Shown in pieces: positions 57,789 through 64,000 of a stretch of DNA of 64,000 bases. The position numbers and the translations under genes were made by a program. The stretch is from Fomes fomentarius (Eukaryota; Basidiomycota; Agaricomycetes; Polyporales; Polyporaceae). Each line of letters starts with the position of its first letter. Within the stretch, counting starts at the first letter, position 1. The notes below the pieces were generated by a model. The model made no database searches. It worked only from the letters and a program-made list of their open reading frames with translations, and had not been told where the DNA came from. Location: the NCBI GenBank assembly GCA_022606135.1, contig JABYQN010000012.1:558001-622000 (forward strand), in the 5' to 3' direction.

Positions 57789-60402
57789 CTACGCCGTCTG
57801 CGCCTGGATGGACTTGAGGACATAGCCCTCCAAACCCCCACACAGCCACAGCTCCTGCACACTCGCACCGACCCGTCCGACCCGATACGTCCTCGTCTCC
57901 CCACTCGGCCACCTAACCTCCACGCGTCCCTCGACGACCTTCACGTCGACAGCATGGCCCCGATTCACAGTCAGCTCCCCATCCCTGCCGCCCGCGCCGC
58001 GCTTCCCGTCCTTCGCGTACTCAGCGGTCAGGTCCGCGACGAGCTCGGGCGACTCGACGCACACGAGCCCGTTGTTGATCGCGTTCCGCTTGAAGATGTC
58101 GCCGAACGAGCCCGCGACGACGAGCGGCACCCCGGCGGCCTTGAGCGCCGTCGCGGCCTGCTCGCGCGAGGACCCCGTGCCGAAGTTGTAGCCCGAGACC
58201 AGGATCACGCCGTTTTTCACAGACGACGGCGAGTCAGACGCGGTCTGCTGCTGCTGCTGCTGCTTGCGGATGGACGCGACAAGTGCGGCAAAGGAGGGGT
58301 CGTAATTCTCCATCACAACCTCCGCCTGCCGCTCAAGCGTGATATCGTCCTGGTAAGTGTATTTGCCGGGGTAGAGCGCGTCCGTGTTCAAGTTGTCCTG
58401 CGGCGCAAACAGCAGCGGGCCAGAGAACGTGGACGGGAATCCCTCCAGCACAGGCTCATCTGCTGCAGCGCTTGCAGAGTTCGCCGACTTGTCCCCAGCA
58501 GGGCTCACAAGCGAGAACTTCGGTGCACCAGCGGGCGGAAGTGCCGACGAGTCTAGCGAATCGGGGCTCGCGATGAATCCCTTGATCGCGCTTGCAGCGA
58601 CGACCGCAGGAGACGCAAGATACGCCTGTGCGTTCGGGTGTCCCATTCGGCCCTTGTAATTCCTGTTCGTCGCGCTGATACCCGTCTCTCCCTCTGCGAG
58701 CAGGCCGACCCCGAGACCGATGCAAGGGCCACAACCCGCTGGGAGCGGCTTCGCGCCCGCGAGCACAAGGGTTTCCCAGTCTCCGCGCTTCTCCGCGTCC
58801 AGCTGGACCTGAGAGCTCGCTGCTGCGACGTAAAACTCGACGCCTTGGGCGACTTTGTGGCCCTTCATGACTTCGGCCGCAGCTGCGATGTCTGACGCGC
58901 GCGCGTTCGTGCAGCTGAGGAGGTATGCCTTCTGGATGGGAATGTGCTTCGACTCGAGGGTGGGGAGTGGGTTGGATACTTTGACGCTGTTGGGACCGGA
59001 AACGTGTGGAACGAGGGTGGAGAGGTCGAGAATCAAGTGCGACGCGTAAGACGCGTCAGGGTCCGAGCGGAGGTTTGCTGCACGAAGTGCGTCCAGGCGA
59101 GCGCGGTTGATCCGTCGGTGTTCAGGCGGAGGAGGGATGGACGACTCGAGTGCGGGCGTCGAGAACGTCCGGAACTCCAATCGCTTGAGTGCGCGCTCGT
59201 ACCAGTCCAGTGTCACGACGTCGACGGGGAACACACCTGCGAGCGCGCCCCACTCCGTGGTCATGTTCGCAATCGTAAGCCGTTCATCGACTGAGAGCGC
59301 GGAGATCCCGTCTCCGGTGAACTCGATCGCGCCGTTGAGGACCTCGTCCTTGTTGAAGTAGCCGCAGAGAGCGACGATGACGTCCTTCCCGGTCACTCCA
59401 GGCGGAAGCCTGCCCTTGAGCTCGACCTTGATCATGCGCGGGACTTGCCACCATGTCTTCCCGGTTGCCCACAACGCGGCAGCATCTGTTCGTACGATTG
59501 GGGTGCCGACACAACCGATTCCGCCGTACATGTTACTATGGCTGTCACTCGCGACGGTGAGTGTGTGCGGGAAGGCGTACCCCTCCTCGACGAGGACTTG
59601 GTGGCCGATGCCGCGGCCTGCCGGGTAGAAGTCAATGCCATGCTGTCTTGCGAAGGCCTCGATTGATGTATACTTCGACAAATTCTTGGCTGACTTGTTC
59701 TGTACATCGTGATCGAGGGTGAAGACAAGCTGCTTTGGATTGTGCACCCGCGTAGCTCCGATGGACTTGAACCTGAGAAATAGTACTGCTTAGTTGTCGC
59801 ACTACAGAATTCGATGATAGACAAATATACGGTGAATCGGGTCTCTCATGTGAAAAGCCAATGACAAAAGGGGACTTCAAAAAATATGTGCGACTTTGAT
59901 TGATACCGTTAAAGGAAAAGGAACGCACGCCTCCTTAGACCACTCCCGACGTACGCACCTTCATCTCTACATTTCACATAAATACTCGTCCCTCTTGCTC
60001 GATAATCAAGGCGTATATTTGGGGGCCGTATGCGAACCGAGTGTTGCTACTGGAGTGCAACTCCTGTCCGCAATGGCACGTCCGTGATTCCAAGCATGCA
60101 GAGTGGACACGTAGGTATGGACATGGACGGGAAAGACACCGAGAACGGACGACCTATGTTCTGTAGCGCAAGAGTACTCACTTGGAAATGACTGGTCCTG
60201 TGTTGTCGTGCGTCATGACATGCTCAGGACGTATCATCACGTAGTCTCCCGCCTTGACTGGCTTCGCAGCTGGCCAGTCCACTGCATAGCGCTGCACCAC
60301 CTTCTCGATGACCGTTTGCGGAGTGCGCGGGGAGCCGGAGACTGTCGCGTAGCCTCGAAGGATAAAGAGGCCCCTATGGCCCCACCGCGAAGTTATGCGC
60401 AT
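57789..60402 (-). CDS. LYS4: Homoaconitase, mitochondrial (lysine biosynthesis)
   Basis: Hydrates cis-homoaconitate to homoisocitrate in the fungal alpha-aminoadipate lysine pathway. Two exons, 60402-60182 and 59772-57789, give 734 residues, somewhat longer than typical LYS4 (around 690-720). The presequence-like start (MRITSRWGHRGLFILRGYAT) is followed by VMTHDNTGPVISKFKSIG, FYPAGRGIGHQVLVEEGYAF and TVASDSHSNMYGGIGCVGTP. The Fe-S ligand regions are CTNARASD and GCGPCIGLG. The swivel-domain active site is YNFGTGSSREQAATALKAAG and the substrate loop GSFGDIFKRNAINNGL. The choice over aconitase rests on the length, the FYPAGRGIGHQV form and the overall fungal homoaconitase pattern. A short poly-Gln run (near 58246-58263) and a Ser/Ala-rich linker account for the extra length. 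Confidence 0.92.
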
Positions 60403-60754
60403 ATGCTCGCCGGTTCAGTCGACGAGCAAGATCTAAGGCCAGACAGAAGAGAGTACTTGAGAGATCGAGTCAAGGCCGTACCAGCGCTTCTGCGCATGGG
60501 CGTCGTCTTGAATTTGATAGAAATAGCTTGCACCCGATTCGCGCAATACACCTGGCCTACAGCCGGTCCGGGCCGCGGGGGTTATACAGTTCCATATCGA
60601 TCATATATACTTCAGCTTCATCCTTGAGCTCGTCTATATATTTGTTGTATCGCCACGGTGGGTTGTCAGCTGCTGAGTCCATTGGTCTCTACTAATACCT
60701 TGCCTTTCAACATTCTCCTCACGACAGGTGACCGGTGACCATCAGAGTTTACAA

Positions 60755-62471
60755 GATGAGTTCTTATGCCGGCACTCCGCACATAGTAAGTCGTCTGAGA
60801 ACCAGTATCGGCAGATCAAGACACTCGTTTGCCAACAGCTGAGCTCGTACAGGAAAATACGCAATGGAAGCTCAACTTCGACGTCCTCCTTCGAATCATG
60901 CACTTTGCTACCCAGGACGTGGTGGCAAGCCTCATGCGCACCTGCCGTCCACTCAATAATGAAGGAGCGAAACACCTCTTCAGAACGCCAGTGACATTGC
61001 GGACGACAGTTCAAGTCACGTCATTCCTGCACTTCTTCCTAGCACAGGACGAACGAGAAAGGGAGCGGCCTACATTTCGGTATTCCCTCCTTTCCGAACT
61101 TCGCATCTCGATAGATGACCCCGAGGAGCTTGCGACATCCGCACTCAAGTATTTCTTTGCCTGCATCGCGCCACACATGCGAAACTTCGCCCGCCTAGTG
61201 CTGTGTCATCCTGAGGCGCTTCTACACGCCGATCGAGAGATCGTAGATGCTATAGCCGCCCTCACGTCCCTCAAGAGTATGAAGGTGACAAAGGCCGGTG
61301 AACTTTGCTATGCCATGCTGGAGAAGTTGTGCTCTCCTCTTCTCCATGCAGAGGTTAGCATGGACTCGTTGATTCCCGGTACCACGTGGCGTCAGAACCC
61401 GGTGTATCTGTTCAGAAAGTCGCACCGAACGCTGAGGTCCCTTGAAGTGAGGGCCAGGACGTCGACGCAACCCTTTGGGAGGGATCCCTTCCCCGGTCGG
61501 ACGGATCCCTTCTACTACATACTTTCCCGCCTCGACATCTTGCCCCACCTGCGCAGGCTATCGCTGAACTTCGCACTTCCGATGCACCCCGTCACGAGAG
61601 GACTTATCCGCCACTTTCCCAACCTGTCCCATCTCCACGTCAGCCACTGTCATGTTAAAGTTGGGTCGTGGCGTTACATGGAAGGGTACCGCGGCCTCCA
61701 GAGTGGCATGTTGCAACCCGACGATGCACCGTGGCCATTCCTACACAGCTACACCGGCTCGTGGAATGCGCTGTATATGCTCGGTCTGCTCTGTCCCATC
61801 TCGCGCATCGACCTGTGGGACGACAGGCCGCCATCGCCGGTCCATACGCTGATGCCGGCGCTGTCAGACGCAAAGCCGTCGCATCTCGCCTTGACCACCC
61901 GCTGGGGAGGTGCCTCCTGCTGGATCTCCCCCGATTTTGTCGATGCGCTGTCCCAGCCGGACTTCTGGAGATGGCCGTTGAAGAGCTTTGAGATCACGAT
62001 CCCCTGCAGACTTGGCGACGAGAATGTTGTGCTGGAGGACGTGCTGGTGAGTCATCGCGTTCACCAAACCACCGCGCTCGACGTCATCGAGAGGATTTGT
62101 TTGTGCTTTCACAGAAGAACATCTTGCGGATAGTGGGGCTGACAGAGGTACAAGCGTTCAGGCTAACAATCGACGTCTCCCGCATCACGTCTGAACCGGA
62201 CTACTGTCTCGTGGACAACGCCTGGGACGACGGGTACCCGCCTTACGAAGAGGAACAGAGGCTCGACCCCAAGCTCTCTCCTGTCGAGCAAGTCCTAGAG
62301 ACTCTGGACATTGACGCGGTCGTCGATCAGATCCTGGAGTCCTGCCCATCTCTTGAAACTGCCATCTTCGCCATTGAAGGGCATCTCACGCGCGGTACCG
62401 TACGCAGGCAGAAGGGTCCCGATATCATGGAAGAGGATGAAAGCGAAGGAGAGGGATATCCACCCCCCTGA
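60755..62471 (+). CDS. F-box-like / LRR-like protein, unknown substrate
   Basis: The main exon runs from about 60838 to 62046 and the second from 62115 to 62471. The donor gtgagtc at 62047 and acceptor ttcacag at 62114 keep phase 0. Near the N-terminus is an F-box-like helix (LNFDVLLRIMHFATQDVVAS followed by LMRTCRPLNNEGAKHLF). It is followed by irregular Leu-rich segments (LHADREIVDAIAALTSLKSM, ILPHLRRLSLNFALPM, FPNLSHLHVSHCHV) typical of the large Agaricomycete F-box families. These are thought to present substrates to SCF ubiquitin ligases, which is inference here. The C-terminus is acidic (MEEDESEGEGYPPP). The start is uncertain: ATG 60755 (MSSYAGTPHI) needs the donor gtcgtc rather than the better gtaagt to stay in frame. 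A later start near 60896 is possible. Confidence 0.55.
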
Positions 62472-64000
62472 GGTCGATGGTTGTGTATAGGTCAGGGTAA
62501 AGATAATGACGGTATGCTACCTTACTTTGGATTCGAGTGACGTGTCTGAGCGGCGCCCGGGCAATGTGCAGCGAGTTCCCGAGCTTGTTGAGGAACGAGC
62601 CTCGATTCTAGCTCTTAGTCGGCGCCGACGAAGGCCTCTTCCAGGGGAGAGCGCATCTCGTCTATGTGGTGGTATAGGCGGGGAGATATGTTGCAACTCA
62701 CTATACCGTTTGGCCTGCGGTCGACAGCGAGACAGGCTCCAGTAGTTTGAAGATAAGTCGCCTCGACGCCTGACTCCACTGTTTACAATGACTACCCTCG
62801 ACGTATATGTCACAGGCTGTAAATGACACAGAGACATCACTTCGCTGTCATACTGTCATGAGGGTCAGGCTACTGAGTTGCACTAGGGAGGTGAAGGAAG
62901 TTGGTGCCGGGGAGGAGTACGGCACGCTCCTAGGGTAGTTGGCTGAGTTATTCGCGGGAATATTATCCCGGAACTGGTCGATGTGTCGCCAAATATTCGA
63001 GCTGGTTGCGGACGATCTGGAGTTCATCGGTTGTCCGGTGTCACTGGGCTCACACTAGTAGAGTAACTAAGAGAAGTTCTAGTAGGGGCGTTTGCCGAGG
63101 ATACGATCACCTGACTAACGCGACGCGAGACGCGTCCCGAGCGCTTGCCTTCAAGTCTGCGCTACTTTCTCGCTTCATTCTTATTAACCATCAATTGGGT
63201 TTATAAATTTGCGGGATGCCGGCTTGTTTCTCTCCTGTAGTGTACTACTGACTATGTACGCTGTTCAAAGCAGGAGCGTCGCTTGCGGCTTACCATTCAA
63301 GCTTCCTTGACCCTGCATGAGCCTGAGACGGGAGCACAGGTCCGCGGCGAATCTCTTGACAAGAAAAAGAGTACACCCCCTCGCACGTTTTCGGATCCGG
63401 AGTTCGACCATTCTTACGTAGCTCGGAAGCTTCTATGAGGGACCGGCCCTCGCATCCTGGCCGCTTCTACTACCCCCTCTCAGGCTCAAGCTACTGAGTA
63501 ATTCGCTGCCGGCAATGAACGGCCTAGGAACTGAGCTAGAGTAATGGGCACCTGAACGTGCATTGGTGCATAGTCCCCTAACTCCCCAAAGTAATTGTCA
63601 ACGTGACCCCCTTCCCTCCTTTCTGAAGCACTGTACTGTTGCTTGAGTTTGGGTTACCAGCAGTACCGGTCGCTCGCCTTCCAACGGTGAACAGTACGGG
63701 TAGCCAGCCCTAGTGTTCAGAACAGCCTAAAGATAGGGGATCCGGATCCGTGCCTATGGCCAAGAATTTCCCCGCTCATTTCGGACGTGTGGCAGAATAC
63801 TAATGTCCGAGTATGGTATCGAACACTGCCTCGCCGAGGGAGAATGTCAGGAAGGATAACAACGCCTATACAATGAGGTGTAGATTCTGATGAGCCGTTT
63901 GAGATGGAAACTGACGAAAGACTCGGATCGAACCGTTGAACTTTATGTCCCCCCCACCTCGAGGACTATTCCCCCGGTCCCTACCCCGCATTCTTGGCCA
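62472..64000. other. Right-end intergenic region, no gene recognised
   Basis: Only short open frames without motifs. Nothing further can be supported up to the window edge. Confidence 0.5.

Noticed and set aside
57954..58556. 200-codon open frame on the + strand
   Set aside because: Antisense shadow of LYS4, Arg/Leu-rich with no motif.

Overview
The window reads as nuclear DNA of a basidiomycete, most likely an Agaricomycete. Genes are split by many short introns (about 40-90 nt, GT..AG, often gtgagt or gtaagt donors). They lie close together on both strands. The conserved genes are fungal: homoaconitase of the alpha-aminoadipate lysine pathway, a velvet factor, caleosins and QCR2. The mobile elements are typical of Agaricomycetes. 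All calls come from reading translations by eye; no search was run.

Layout. 0-3.3 kb: 5' part of an importin-beta karyopherin (-). 3.5-3.8 kb: an unidentified, divergently placed exon encoding a membrane anchor (+). 4.5-6.6 kb: mitochondrial hydroxyacid-oxoacid transhydrogenase, an Fe-dependent ADH (-). 8.7-11.7 kb: velvet-domain regulator with a very long Pro/His/Tyr-rich tail (-). 14.1-18.2 kb: BRCT plus family X DNA polymerase, lambda/Pol4 type (-). 20.5-21.8 kb: SAM methyltransferase (+). 23.4-24.9 kb: QCR2 of complex III (+). 25.6-27.8 kb: single-pass, Ser-rich unknown protein (+). 31.0-32.4 kb: unknown protein built on seventeen 17-residue repeats (+). 57.8-60.4 kb: LYS4 (-). 60.8-62.5 kb: F-box-like protein (+).

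Three caleosin genes of identical exon structure (28.1-29.1, 34.4-35.4 and 55.6-56.5 kb, all -) form a dispersed tandem family. An extra orphan copy of their upstream DNA lies at 33.4-34.1 kb. The second and third copies are separated by about 20 kb of mobile DNA.

That 20 kb is the accessory core. It holds an intact 15-exon gene for a 1,356-residue protein that I infer to be a DDE-type transposase-like protein. A 210-residue gene is divergent from it, and a third, probably frameshifted gene lies downstream. The core also contains amidase and P450 gene relics, a 1.4 kb TIR element, a decayed Copia retrotransposon, and a non-coding LTR element with a perfect 5-bp target duplication. A 12-nt terminal motif (CATCAGGAAAAA) occurs at both outer edges of the block, exactly where the caleosin homology stops. 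This suggests one large composite DNA transposon that later took nested insertions.
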